Source: Kapaibacterium sp044224925 (GTDB taxonomy: Bacteria; Bacteroidota; Ignavibacteria; Kapaibacteriales; Kapaibacteriaceae). Taken from it: DNA of 64,000 nt. The stretch lies in assembly GCA_044224925.1 (NCBI GenBank), contig JBGAJM010000001.1:806001-870000 (forward strand), in the 5' to 3' direction. A program made the translations under genes and the position numbers. Position 1 is the stretch's first letter. The number at the start of each line of letters is the position of its first letter. Of the stretch, positions 55,221 to 62,456 are shown piece by piece. The notes below the pieces were generated by a model. It saw only the letters and a program-made list of their open reading frames with translations. It had not been told where the DNA came from and made no database searches.

Positions 55221-56117
55221 ATGACGGAACGAGAACAACAACGCCTACTCTCGGTTGCGATGAATCTGTCGCTGGGAGTGGGCGTTGCCATGTTGATCTC
55301 AAAGTGGATCGCCTACCTGCTCACCCACTCCTCGGTGATCTTCTCCGATGCGGCCGAATCCGTGGTCCATATCGTGGCCGTGTGGTTCGCATGGTATGCG
55401 CTGCGCATCACGCGAAAGCCGCCCGATGCAGAACATCATTACGGACATGAGAAGATCGACTTCGTGTCGGCAGGGGTCGAGGGTGGACTGATCTGCATCG
55501 CCGCCATCGTCATCATCGTCACGGCCGTGACGAAGATCATCAATGGCGTCGAGCTGGAACGACTCGACGTGGGCATGTGGATCACCGCCGCTTGCGGTGC
55601 CACGAACGGCGTCCTCGGATGGTATCTCATTCGCAGCGGCAAGAAGCATAGCTCGCTGATCGTGCGCGCCAATGGCGAACATGTGATGACGGACGTGTGG
55701 ACGAGCTTGGGCGCCGTGGTAGGACTGCTGTTGGCGATGTGGACGGGATACATGATCATCGATCCGCTCATGGCCATTCTCTTCGGCGCGAACATCATCC
55801 GCTCTGGCGCAGGCCTGATGATGATCAGTGTGAACGGACTGATGGATCGGGCCGATCCCGTGATCGAAGCGCGCGCCCGCGATGTGATCACCCAATTCTG
55901 CTCCGAACGCGGATGCTCATTCCATCGTCTTCGATTGCGACTGGCCGGACATGTTCCGCATATCGATCTGCATCTTCAAGTGGATGATGCCATGCCCATG
56001 CAGGAAGCGCATTCCCTCGCCACCGAATTGGAAGACCGGATACGCGATGCCTTCGGTGCACGCACCGAAGTGTTCACCCACCTTGAGTCGATGACGCAGC
56101 CTGACGGGCATGTGTGA
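55221..56117 (+). CDS. cation diffusion facilitator (CDF) family transporter
   Basis: At 298 residues this is the normal length of a CDF (ZnT/FieF type) exporter, which moves Zn2+, Fe2+, Mn2+ or related ions out in exchange for protons. Six membrane helices are visible. The metal-site pattern is SDAAESVVH in helix 2 and HVMTDVWTS in helix 5 (H-x3-D), with the linker HHYGHEKIDF after helix 2. The C-terminal 80 residues (HRLRLRLAGHVPHIDLHLQV, LATELEDRIRDAFG) form the cytoplasmic ferredoxin-like domain. It is three bases after rho, probably in one transcript, and ends convergent with the alkD-like gene. The metal cannot be assigned. Confidence 0.9.
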   Translation: MTEREQQRLLSVAMNLSLGVGVAMLISKWIAYLLTHSSVIFSDAAESVVHIVAVWFAWYALRITRKPPDAEHHYGHEKIDFVSAGVEGGLICIAAIVIIVTAVTKIINGVELERLDVGMWITAACGATNGVLGWYLIRSGKKHSSLIVRANGEHVMTDVWTSLGAVVGLLLAMWTGYMIIDPLMAILFGANIIRSGAGLMMISVNGLMDRADPVIEARARDVITQFCSERGCSFHRLRLRLAGHVPHIDLHLQVDDAMPMQEAHSLATELEDRIRDAFGARTEVFTHLESMTQPDGHV

Positions 56118-56120
56118 TCA

Positions 56121-56804
56121 TCATGCGTGCTTCAGTGCTTCGCGGACAATGAGTCCGCTGAGTTCGCTACGATGTTGCGTTACGAATGCATGCACATGAC
56201 GCGGGTGCACATACGCATACTGACGCAATGCCCACCCTGCCGCCTTTCGCACAAAGAACTCCGTGCTCGATGCACGACGGAGAACGAGGTCGAAGAGCAA
56301 TGACTCGTCGGTGTGCTCTTTGTACTTGAGTTGCAAGAGAATGGCAGAACGCTGTAGCCAGATGTTGTCGCTCTCGATCCACTGCAGAGCAAGTGCGCGT
56401 GTTGCCGTTGCCTGCAAGGCAACAGGACCCGCAACGCTTGGTGCAATGGAGTCCACCGTATCCCACCAACTCTTCGTGGTGATGAGGTGCTCGAAGAGCG
56501 GTACATCATCCATCGACAGTGACTTCGTTGCCTTGAGCAACAGTGCGCAAGCAACGTACTGACATTCGCGAGCGTCTTGGTTCCATAGTGCACGCACCGT
56601 GCCGCGTACATCATGTGGCATTCCCTCTTCGGCAAGGAAGGTACGAAGCACGCGTGTGCGTTCGGGTGTCTTGAGTCCGAAGAATCGGAACTGATCACGC
56701 ATGTAGCGTTCCATATCGGGCACCAGAAACGGATCAGCGGCTTGCGAGAGAGCCTCGACAAGCCGCTGAACATAGTCGCGAGTAGTGCGCGCCGACGTGC
56801 GCAT
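56121..56804 (-). CDS. DNA alkylation repair protein (AlkD-like HEAT repeats)
   Basis: The 227-residue all-helical protein has the AlkD pattern: PDMERYMRDQFRFFGLKTPE, ARECQYVACALLLKATK, TKSWWDTVDSIAPSVAGPVA and WIESDNIWLQRSAILLQL, then FFVRKAAGWALRQYA. AlkD-type glycosylases remove bulky or positively charged alkyl bases using HEAT-like repeats. The Trp/Asp pair (SWWDTVD) that contacts the lesion is preserved. The ATG at 56804 is chosen; it overlaps the stop of the aminotransferase by one base (TGATG), making it the last gene of a leftward operon. Some homologues of this family have no proven glycosylase activity. Confidence 0.85.
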   Translation of the reverse strand: MRTSARTTRDYVQRLVEALSQAADPFLVPDMERYMRDQFRFFGLKTPERTRVLRTFLAEEGMPHDVRGTVRALWNQDARECQYVACALLLKATKSLSMDDVPLFEHLITTKSWWDTVDSIAPSVAGPVALQATATRALALQWIESDNIWLQRSAILLQLKYKEHTDESLLFDLVLRRASSTEFFVRKAAGWALRQYAYVHPRHVHAFVTQHRSELSGLIVREALKHA

Positions 56805-57985
56805 CACTTCATGCGTGCACGGATCTTCGTGTCGATCCGGTTGAGAGCTTCGTTGATGTTATCGATGCTGTTCGCATACGAGAAGCGAATGAATCCTTCG
56901 CCATGCGCGCCAAAGGCCGTGCCACTCAAGCAGGCAACGCCTGCTTCGTAGAGCAGGAAGTCGGCCGCTTCTTGCGACGTCATACCCGTGCCCTCGATGT
57001 TCGGGAACACGTAGAAGGCGCCATGCGGAAGATGACAACGGAAGCCGGGGATCTGATTCAGTCCGTCGACGATGACGTTGCGACGGTGCTCGAATTCCTT
57101 GAGGAACTCCGCCACGTACGGAAGCGTGCGATCGCTCAATGCTTCGATGCCGGCCATTTGCGAGAACGACGAAGTGCAGGAAGTGACGTTCGTTTGCAGC
57201 TTGGCCACGACCTTGGCAATGTGCTCGGGGAAGAGACCGTAGCCCATGCGCCAGCCCGTCATGGCGAACGTCTTCGAGAATCCGTCGAGGATCATCGTGC
57301 GTTCCTTCATGCCTTCGAACTCGGTGATGGACGTGTGCTTGAAGTCGCCGTAGGTGACCTGTGAATAGATCTCATCGCTCAGCACGATGATATCGTGCTT
57401 GATACAGAGTTCGGCGATCTGCTTCAGTTGCTCACGCGTGAGCACGCCACCTGTTGGGTTCTGAGGTGTGTTCAGGATGAGCATGCGCGTCTTCGGTGTG
57501 ATGCGTGCTTCGAGGTCGGCCACGTCGAAGCTGAACTCGCGGTCTTCGCGCAACGGCAGTGGTACGGGAACAGCGTTCAAGTAGTTGATCACCGATTCAT
57601 AGATCGGGAATCCCGGATTGGGATAGATCACTTCGTCGCCTTCGTCCACCACGGCCATCATGCCAAAGAACATGATGGGCTTGGCACCCGGCGTGAACAC
57701 CACTTCTTCGGGCTTCCACAGATCGTAGCCACGCGTCTTGTTCACGTAGTCGGCGATCGCTTGCTTTGCTTCCGGCAGACCGGCGGCCGGACCGTAGTGC
57801 GTGAAGCCGTTATCGAGGGCATCCTTTGCCGCCTTGATGATGTTGGGCGGCGTATCGAAATCGGGCTCGCCGATCTCGAGGTGGACGATGTTCTTGCCTT
57901 GTGCTTCGAGTGCACGTGCGCGCACGAGAACTTCGAATGCTGTTTCTGTGCCGAGGCGCGAAATGCGCTGTGCAACGTGCATCAT
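56804..57985 (-). CDS. class I PLP-dependent aminotransferase (aspartate aminotransferase-like)
   Basis: The 393-residue protein is a fold type I aminotransferase of the subgroup I-gamma kind, with HLEIGEPDFDTPPNI at the substrate end, TPQNPTGGVLTREQL, SDEIYSQVTYG and the PLP lysine Lys238 in LDGFSKTFAMTGWRMGY. The family includes aspartate, prephenate and aromatic aminotransferases, so substrate remains open; aspartate is the most likely. The ATG at 57985 overlaps the tsaE stop as ATGA. It is in the middle of the paaI-porX-tsaE operon, a mixed housekeeping unit. Confidence 0.9.
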   Translation of the reverse strand: MMHVAQRISRLGTETAFEVLVRARALEAQGKNIVHLEIGEPDFDTPPNIIKAAKDALDNGFTHYGPAAGLPEAKQAIADYVNKTRGYDLWKPEEVVFTPGAKPIMFFGMMAVVDEGDEVIYPNPGFPIYESVINYLNAVPVPLPLREDREFSFDVADLEARITPKTRMLILNTPQNPTGGVLTREQLKQIAELCIKHDIIVLSDEIYSQVTYGDFKHTSITEFEGMKERTMILDGFSKTFAMTGWRMGYGLFPEHIAKVVAKLQTNVTSCTSSFSQMAGIEALSDRTLPYVAEFLKEFEHRRNVIVDGLNQIPGFRCHLPHGAFYVFPNIEGTGMTSQEAADFLLYEAGVACLSGTAFGAHGEGFIRFSYANSIDNINEALNRIDTKIRARMK

Positions 57986-58458
57986 GAGACGTGTCCTTGT
58001 TTGTCTGTCGTTGGTGCCGTGATCTCGATGGTCCGATGCGAGTCGTTCTCGTCATCGGCCATGATGCGCACCGTATAATGTGCTGTTGGGAGCAGATGCT
58101 CTGCCTTTTCCGACCACTCGATCAGCTTGATGGCATCGTGCGAGAACACCATGTCGTCGAAGCCCACACCGGCAAGCTCTTCGGCCGTTTCGATCCGATA
58201 CAGATCCACATGGTAGATCTTGAGGGACGATCCGTCGACGGCCGTGCCGCTGTATTGATTGATGATCGTGAAGGTGGGACTCGTGACGAGATCTTCCACC
58301 TGGAAATAGGCGCATATGCCTTTGATGAACTCCGTCTTGCCGGCACCGAGGTCGCCATAGAGCGCAACCACGTCGCCAACACGGAGTCGTTCCGCGAATT
58401 CAACGCCAAGGGCGATCGTCTCTTCTTCGCTGTTGGAACGGAGGAGCAATGCCTCCAT
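57982..58458 (-). CDS. tsaE: tRNA threonylcarbamoyladenosine biosynthesis ATPase TsaE
   Basis: At 158 residues this is a typical TsaE (YjeE). The Walker A is GDLGAGKT at residues 35-42, followed by the family motifs SPTFTIINQYSG, HVDLYRIETAEEL and IEWSEKAEHLLP. TsaE works with TsaB, TsaC and TsaD to make t6A37 in tRNAs that read ANN codons. Other Tsa genes are not in the window. It lies 34 bp after porX and overlaps the aminotransferase gene by four bases. Confidence 0.95.
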   Translation of the reverse strand: MEALLLRSNSEEETIALGVEFAERLRVGDVVALYGDLGAGKTEFIKGICAYFQVEDLVTSPTFTIINQYSGTAVDGSSLKIYHVDLYRIETAEELAGVGFDDMVFSHDAIKLIEWSEKAEHLLPTAHYTVRIMADDENDSHRTIEITAPTTDKQGHVS

Positions 58459-58492
58459 GGAATGCCTAAAAAGTGGAACAGGGCGCGCCCCG

Positions 58493-60097
58493 TTAGGAGC
58501 GCGGCTCCAAAATTACCACCGGAAGGACCATTTCCTCCAAACTGATGCCGCCATGCTGAAAACTATCCCGATACCGTGAAAGGTAGTGGTGATAGTCCGT
58601 GGGGTAGACGAAGTACCGGTCTTCCTTGGTGATCGCTACGCCCGTATTGATACCGGTGACCGGGATCCGGTAGGCTGCAGGGTCCTTGATCATCATGGCC
58701 TCGCGCGGATCGGCCTTGATGTTCTTGCCGATCTTGTAGCGAAGATTGGTGCTCGTCTCGCGGTCCCCCATCACCTTGCTGCCTCGCATACATCGCACAC
58801 TTCCATGGTCCGTGGTGATCACGATCTGGATGTCTGGCACGGTGGAAAGGGCCTTGAGGATGCCATAGAAGGAGGAATGGAGGAACCAGGAACGCGTGAG
58901 CGAACGGTAGGCGGCCTCGTCGGGGGCGATCTCTTTGAGAATGGGATAATCGGACCGAGAGTGGGCGATCATGTCGACGGCGTTGATGACGATGGCCGTG
59001 AGATGATTCTTCGCATACCGCATGATGTCGGCCTCGATCTTCTTGCCGAAGTCCGTATCGATGATCTTGATGTACTGCAGATCTGTTTTGAGCTTGACGC
59101 GTTTGCGATTGAGATAGAGCTGCAAGAGCTCCTTCTCATGTCGGTTCAGCGTATGCTCGTCGGTGCTGCGTTCGTCGATGGTGAACTGCGGATAGTGCTT
59201 GTTGATCTCCGTGGGATAGAGTCCGGCGAAGATGGCATTACGTGCGTACGGCGTGGCCGTTGGCAGAATGCCGCAGTAGTATTCCTTCTGCATGTTGAAG
59301 AGCGGACGGATGTACTCCTCCATCATCATCCACTGATCGAGGCGCATACAGTCGACGACGATGAAGAACGTGGGTCGACCGTTCTGCAGGCGCGGATAGA
59401 GATAGTGGTCGGCAAGGTGAGGCGACATCAGCGGCTTGTCCTCTTCGGGTCCGTGACGGTCGTCCACCCAATCGATGTACTCGTTCTCCACGAAGCGGGC
59501 GAAGTGGGCATTGCATTCGCGCCACTGATCACGCAAGGAGGTCTCCAGTCCCACGTCGGCATGCTTGTCGAGGTCCACACTGCGCTGGACGAGTTTCACG
59601 TAGACGTCGAGCCATTCGCTCCACGACATCCGGTCCAGCAACTTGCGCGTGATGGACGAGTAGTCCTGATGGAATTCCTGCGTGATGCGCTCTTCCGTGA
59701 TGCGGCGCACTTCGAGGAATTTCTTGCAGGCGGCAAGGATCTGGGTAGGGTTGACAGGTTTGGTAAGGTAGTCGTTGATCTTGCGACCGATGGCCTCTTC
59801 CATGAGCGACTCTTGTTCGTTCTTGGTGACCATGACGACCGGAACGGAGGGGTCGATGTCCTTGATGACGACGAGCGTGTCCAGTCCGGACATTCCCACC
59901 ATGGTCTCGTCGAGGAAGATGAGATCGAATCGATTCTCTTGCACGAGTTCAATGGCGTCTTCGCCGTTGGTGGCCGTGGCCACATCGTAGCCGCGCTGCT
60001 CGAGCAGCATGAGGTGTGGTTTGAGCAGTGCGATCTCGTCGTCCACCCAGAGGATGCGTTTGTTTTCCATGGTCTGCTTCGACGTGAGTCGGCTCAT
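58493..60097 (-). CDS. porX: PorX-type response regulator with PglZ effector domain
   Basis: PorX controls T9SS genes with the sensor PorY in Porphyromonas and Flavobacterium. Counting from the second ATG (60070), the receiver domain has Asp10-Asp11, phosphoacceptor Asp54 in LIFLDETMVGM, Thr/Lys in MVTKNE and NDYLTKPVNPTQ. After a helical linker there is an alkaline-phosphatase-like PglZ domain: FIVVDCMRLDQWM, ILPTATPYARNAIFAGLYP and VITTDHGSVRC, with metal-site Asp/His residues conserved. With ATG 60097 the protein has 534 residues and overlaps the thioesterase stop (ATGA); PorX homologues usually begin at the MxNKxILWVDDE of 60070. Its presence is strong evidence for T9SS in this genome. 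Confidence 0.92.
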   Translation of the reverse strand: MSRLTSKQTMENKRILWVDDEIALLKPHLMLLEQRGYDVATATNGEDAIELVQENRFDLIFLDETMVGMSGLDTLVVIKDIDPSVPVVMVTKNEQESLMEEAIGRKINDYLTKPVNPTQILAACKKFLEVRRITEERITQEFHQDYSSITRKLLDRMSWSEWLDVYVKLVQRSVDLDKHADVGLETSLRDQWRECNAHFARFVENEYIDWVDDRHGPEEDKPLMSPHLADHYLYPRLQNGRPTFFIVVDCMRLDQWMMMEEYIRPLFNMQKEYYCGILPTATPYARNAIFAGLYPTEINKHYPQFTIDERSTDEHTLNRHEKELLQLYLNRKRVKLKTDLQYIKIIDTDFGKKIEADIMRYAKNHLTAIVINAVDMIAHSRSDYPILKEIAPDEAAYRSLTRSWFLHSSFYGILKALSTVPDIQIVITTDHGSVRCMRGSKVMGDRETSTNLRYKIGKNIKADPREAMMIKDPAAYRIPVTGINTGVAITKEDRYFVYPTDYHHYLSRYRDSFQHGGISLEEMVLPVVILEPRS

Positions 60098-60534
60098 TTA
60101 GTGTATTGGATCACGGCCATCGTGGTGGTGGCGCGTGCGATCAGCACTTCGGTGGTCCCGTCCGAGCAATACACATCTGCCTCGCAGAAATGCATGGCCC
60201 TTCCCGCCTTCACCACCCTGCCCACCGCTCTGAGTCTGCTTCCCCTGCCTTTGGCAAAGTAGCTCACCTTGATCTCGGCGGTGACGGTGTGTTCGTCCGG
60301 ACCGACGAGGGTGAAGCCGGCAAAGCCCGCCGCCACATCGGCAATGGTGGCGGTCACTCCACCGTGGACGAGACCGATCTGTTGCTGATGCTCAAGGCCA
60401 AGCTCGATGACGGCCTCGACATGGCCGAGCTCGATCACCGTGAGCGTGCAGCCGATGTGTTTCATGAATTCTTGACGTTCGAGATGACCGAGGATGGACT
60501 CTCGGAAGCGGGGATTTTTCGTGGTGAGCTGCAT
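60094..60534 (-). CDS. PaaI-like hotdog thioesterase
   Basis: The 146-residue protein has the hotdog-fold pattern of PaaI/YiiD thioesterases: the HGGVTATIADVAAGFAG motif, where the HGG and Asp form the usual site, then VTAEIKVSYFAKG and GRVVKAGRAMHFCEADVYC. These hydrolyse acyl-CoA, for example phenylacetyl- or other aromatic CoA, but substrate is not predicted here. The ATG at 60532-60534 is supported by a -7 box ending three bases before it; the longer frame would add 51 residues of low-complexity text. It is the first gene of the operon that continues to alkD. Confidence 0.85.
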   Translation of the reverse strand: MQLTTKNPRFRESILGHLERQEFMKHIGCTLTVIELGHVEAVIELGLEHQQQIGLVHGGVTATIADVAAGFAGFTLVGPDEHTVTAEIKVSYFAKGRGSRLRAVGRVVKAGRAMHFCEADVYCSDGTTEVLIARATTTMAVIQYTK

Positions 60535-60537
60535 GTT

Positions 60538-60545
60538 CAAAAATA
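60538..60545 (-). promoter_or_regulatory. Bacteroidota-type -7 element at the thioesterase start
   Basis: TATTTTTG on the minus strand is an exact TAnnTTTG match, only three bases before the ATG at 60534, pointing to a leaderless transcript. No clear -33 TTTG is seen at the usual distance. Confidence 0.5.
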
Positions 60546-60584
60546 CGGCTATCTTACAACCTGAACGTACAATGGGGTACTTGT

Positions 60585-61751
60585 ATGGGGGAGCAGTTGC
60601 GGGCATTCCAGGAGCATGAGTGGGATGCGATCCGCGCATCGACGGACACATACGGAGAAGAGGCCATCGGTGCTGTGCTGCATGCACAGCAGACCTTTGC
60701 CTTCCTGCAGGAACTGGACGCCATCAATTGGTCGGACCGGCCGTACATCGATGATCTTCCGCAGATCACGAAGGACTTCATCAACAACGATGCCATGCCA
60801 CCTTGGGCCACCGACGAAACGCGGCGGCAGATGGATCGCGCCTGTGCGGTGTTCGACGAAGCAGGTCCGATGTATGTGATCTCACTGTTGCACAAGTCGT
60901 TGCCCGAATGTTACGCGGCCGCCAACGGTGCGCATGTGCTCACGTCGACGGGTCGACTCGGCTCGTTTGCCAAAGGCGATCAACAGAGCATCGACATCCT
61001 CGTGCGCCGTGTGGTCGAGACCGCCCACTTCATTCTCGAAGTGATGGATGCGAAGAACTGGGACCGCGATTCCAAACGTGCCATTCGTGTGATCAAGAAG
61101 ATCCGCCTCTTCCACGCCGGCGTGCGACTCATGCAGTTGCAGAAGGGAACGTGGGACGAGGCCACGTATGGCAAGCCGATCAATCACGAAGATGAATTGG
61201 GCACGCTGCTCGCCTTCTCGTACGTTGCCCTGATGGGACTTCGCACGCTAGGCGTCCACGTCAAGCCCGAAGACGAAGAGGCCATCATCACGCATTGGCG
61301 CGTGGTGGGCTACTATCTGGGCATTGCCGACCATGCTTTGCCCACGTCCATGGCCCATGCGGCCGACCTGTGGCATGATATCGATGTGCGGCAGTTCCGT
61401 GCGTCTGAGGATGGCAAGCTGCTCACGAGCGCTCTCTCGTTGTTCCTCGAGAATGTGCTCTTCGACAAGCGACTGCGCGGCATGCCGAACCACTTGATGA
61501 ATCAGCTCATGGACACGCGCATGTTGAACATGCTCGGCGTGCCGTTGCACAAGGATGTGCAGAAGCATGAGTGGACGGGACTCGAACGAATGCTGACGTG
61601 GCTCTGCAATCTCTTCCTGCACATGGGTCCGATCGGACGGGCCATCTTCGGCTATCTGAGCAAGATGGTGATGACCTCGCTTGTCGAGATCTGGAATGGC
61701 AAGAAGCAAGTACGCATCCTGTTGGAAACAGAACTGAAGCATATCCCCTGA
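60585..61751 (+). CDS. MpaB-family (DUF2236) oxygenase-like protein
   Basis: The 388-residue protein shows the DUF2236/MpaB family: GSFAKGDQQSIDILVRRVVE, then the diagnostic RVIKKIRLFHAGVR at residues 168-181 and THWRVVGYYLGI, in a mostly helical fold. The family includes latex-clearing protein Lcp of rubber-degrading actinobacteria and the mycophenolic-acid enzyme MpaB', which are haem b oxygenases that cut isoprenoid double bonds; the His and Arg of the R-LFHAGVR motif are likely for haem. The gene is followed after 22 bp by a Pyr4-like terpene-cyclase-type membrane protein, so an isoprenoid substrate is a reasonable but unproven idea. It is divergent from the thioesterase with 50 bp between starts. 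Confidence 0.85.
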   Translation: MGEQLRAFQEHEWDAIRASTDTYGEEAIGAVLHAQQTFAFLQELDAINWSDRPYIDDLPQITKDFINNDAMPPWATDETRRQMDRACAVFDEAGPMYVISLLHKSLPECYAAANGAHVLTSTGRLGSFAKGDQQSIDILVRRVVETAHFILEVMDAKNWDRDSKRAIRVIKKIRLFHAGVRLMQLQKGTWDEATYGKPINHEDELGTLLAFSYVALMGLRTLGVHVKPEDEEAIITHWRVVGYYLGIADHALPTSMAHAADLWHDIDVRQFRASEDGKLLTSALSLFLENVLFDKRLRGMPNHLMNQLMDTRMLNMLGVPLHKDVQKHEWTGLERMLTWLCNLFLHMGPIGRAIFGYLSKMVMTSLVEIWNGKKQVRILLETELKHIP

Positions 61752-61773
61752 TCAATCGCAAGAGGCTTTCATC

Positions 61774-62451
61774 ATGGACCATGGCTTGTTCAACATGCAG
61801 GACTACACTCTCACCGAGATGGTCCTCTTCGTTGTTGGATGTTATTTGTGGGTCGTTGCCTATGCCGTGATCATGCGCAACATCTGGAAGTATGGAAGTA
61901 TCGAGATGCCCACGGTGGCGGGGACCGGGAACTTTGCCTGGGAATTCGTCTGGTCGTGGGTGTACATGACGGACATGGGATCCGTCTGTGTGATCGCCTA
62001 TCGTGCGTGGTTCTTCCTGGACATCTTCATCTTCGGTGCGCTCTTGAAGTATGGGAAGAAGGACACCGAGCTCCCGGCTCTCAAGAAGAACTTCACGCTG
62101 TATGCTATCGTGATCACGATCATCTACGGGGTGATCTATGTTGCCTTCAAAGAAACAGGATATGAAACATCCATTGGAGCCGTCACGGCATTCTTGTTGA
62201 ATGCAGTGATATCTGTGTCGTATGTGTTCGACTACACGAAGTTTGCCGACACGATCTACTACTCTCCGTGGGTTGCATGGCTGAAGGCCATTGGGACGGG
62301 AACAAATTCGATCTTCATGTTCCTGCACTATCCCGACAATCACCTCATCCATCTTGCCTGCGTGATCATTGCGATCTTTGATGCCTGGTACATTTTCCTG
62401 ATCACGAGAGATAGACTCCGCGGTAGAGCTGTGCCGCAACCAATTCGGTAA
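61774..62451 (+). CDS. Pyr4-like transmembrane terpene-cyclase-type protein
   Basis: The 225-residue protein has seven hydrophobic segments of 18-22 residues. Two acidic positions match the transmembrane terpene cyclase (Pyr4/PaxB-like) pattern: GNFAWEFVWS with Glu57 after helix 1-2 and IFDAWYIFLI with Asp203 in the last helix. Pyr4-type cyclases protonate epoxides or alkenes of meroterpenoids. Bacterial members of unknown function are common, so an enzymatic role is only likely. AAGAGG lies ten bases before the ATG at 61774. It is between an MpaB-family gene and the kinase and probably in their transcript. Confidence 0.7.
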   Translation: MDHGLFNMQDYTLTEMVLFVVGCYLWVVAYAVIMRNIWKYGSIEMPTVAGTGNFAWEFVWSWVYMTDMGSVCVIAYRAWFFLDIFIFGALLKYGKKDTELPALKKNFTLYAIVITIIYGVIYVAFKETGYETSIGAVTAFLLNAVISVSYVFDYTKFADTIYYSPWVAWLKAIGTGTNSIFMFLHYPDNHLIHLACVIIAIFDAWYIFLITRDRLRGRAVPQPIR

Positions 62452-62456
62452 CATCC

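Noticed and set aside
58586..60262. Plus-strand open frame of 558 codons opposite porX
   Set aside because: Antisense to the PorX receiver and PglZ domains; high-GC reading shadow.
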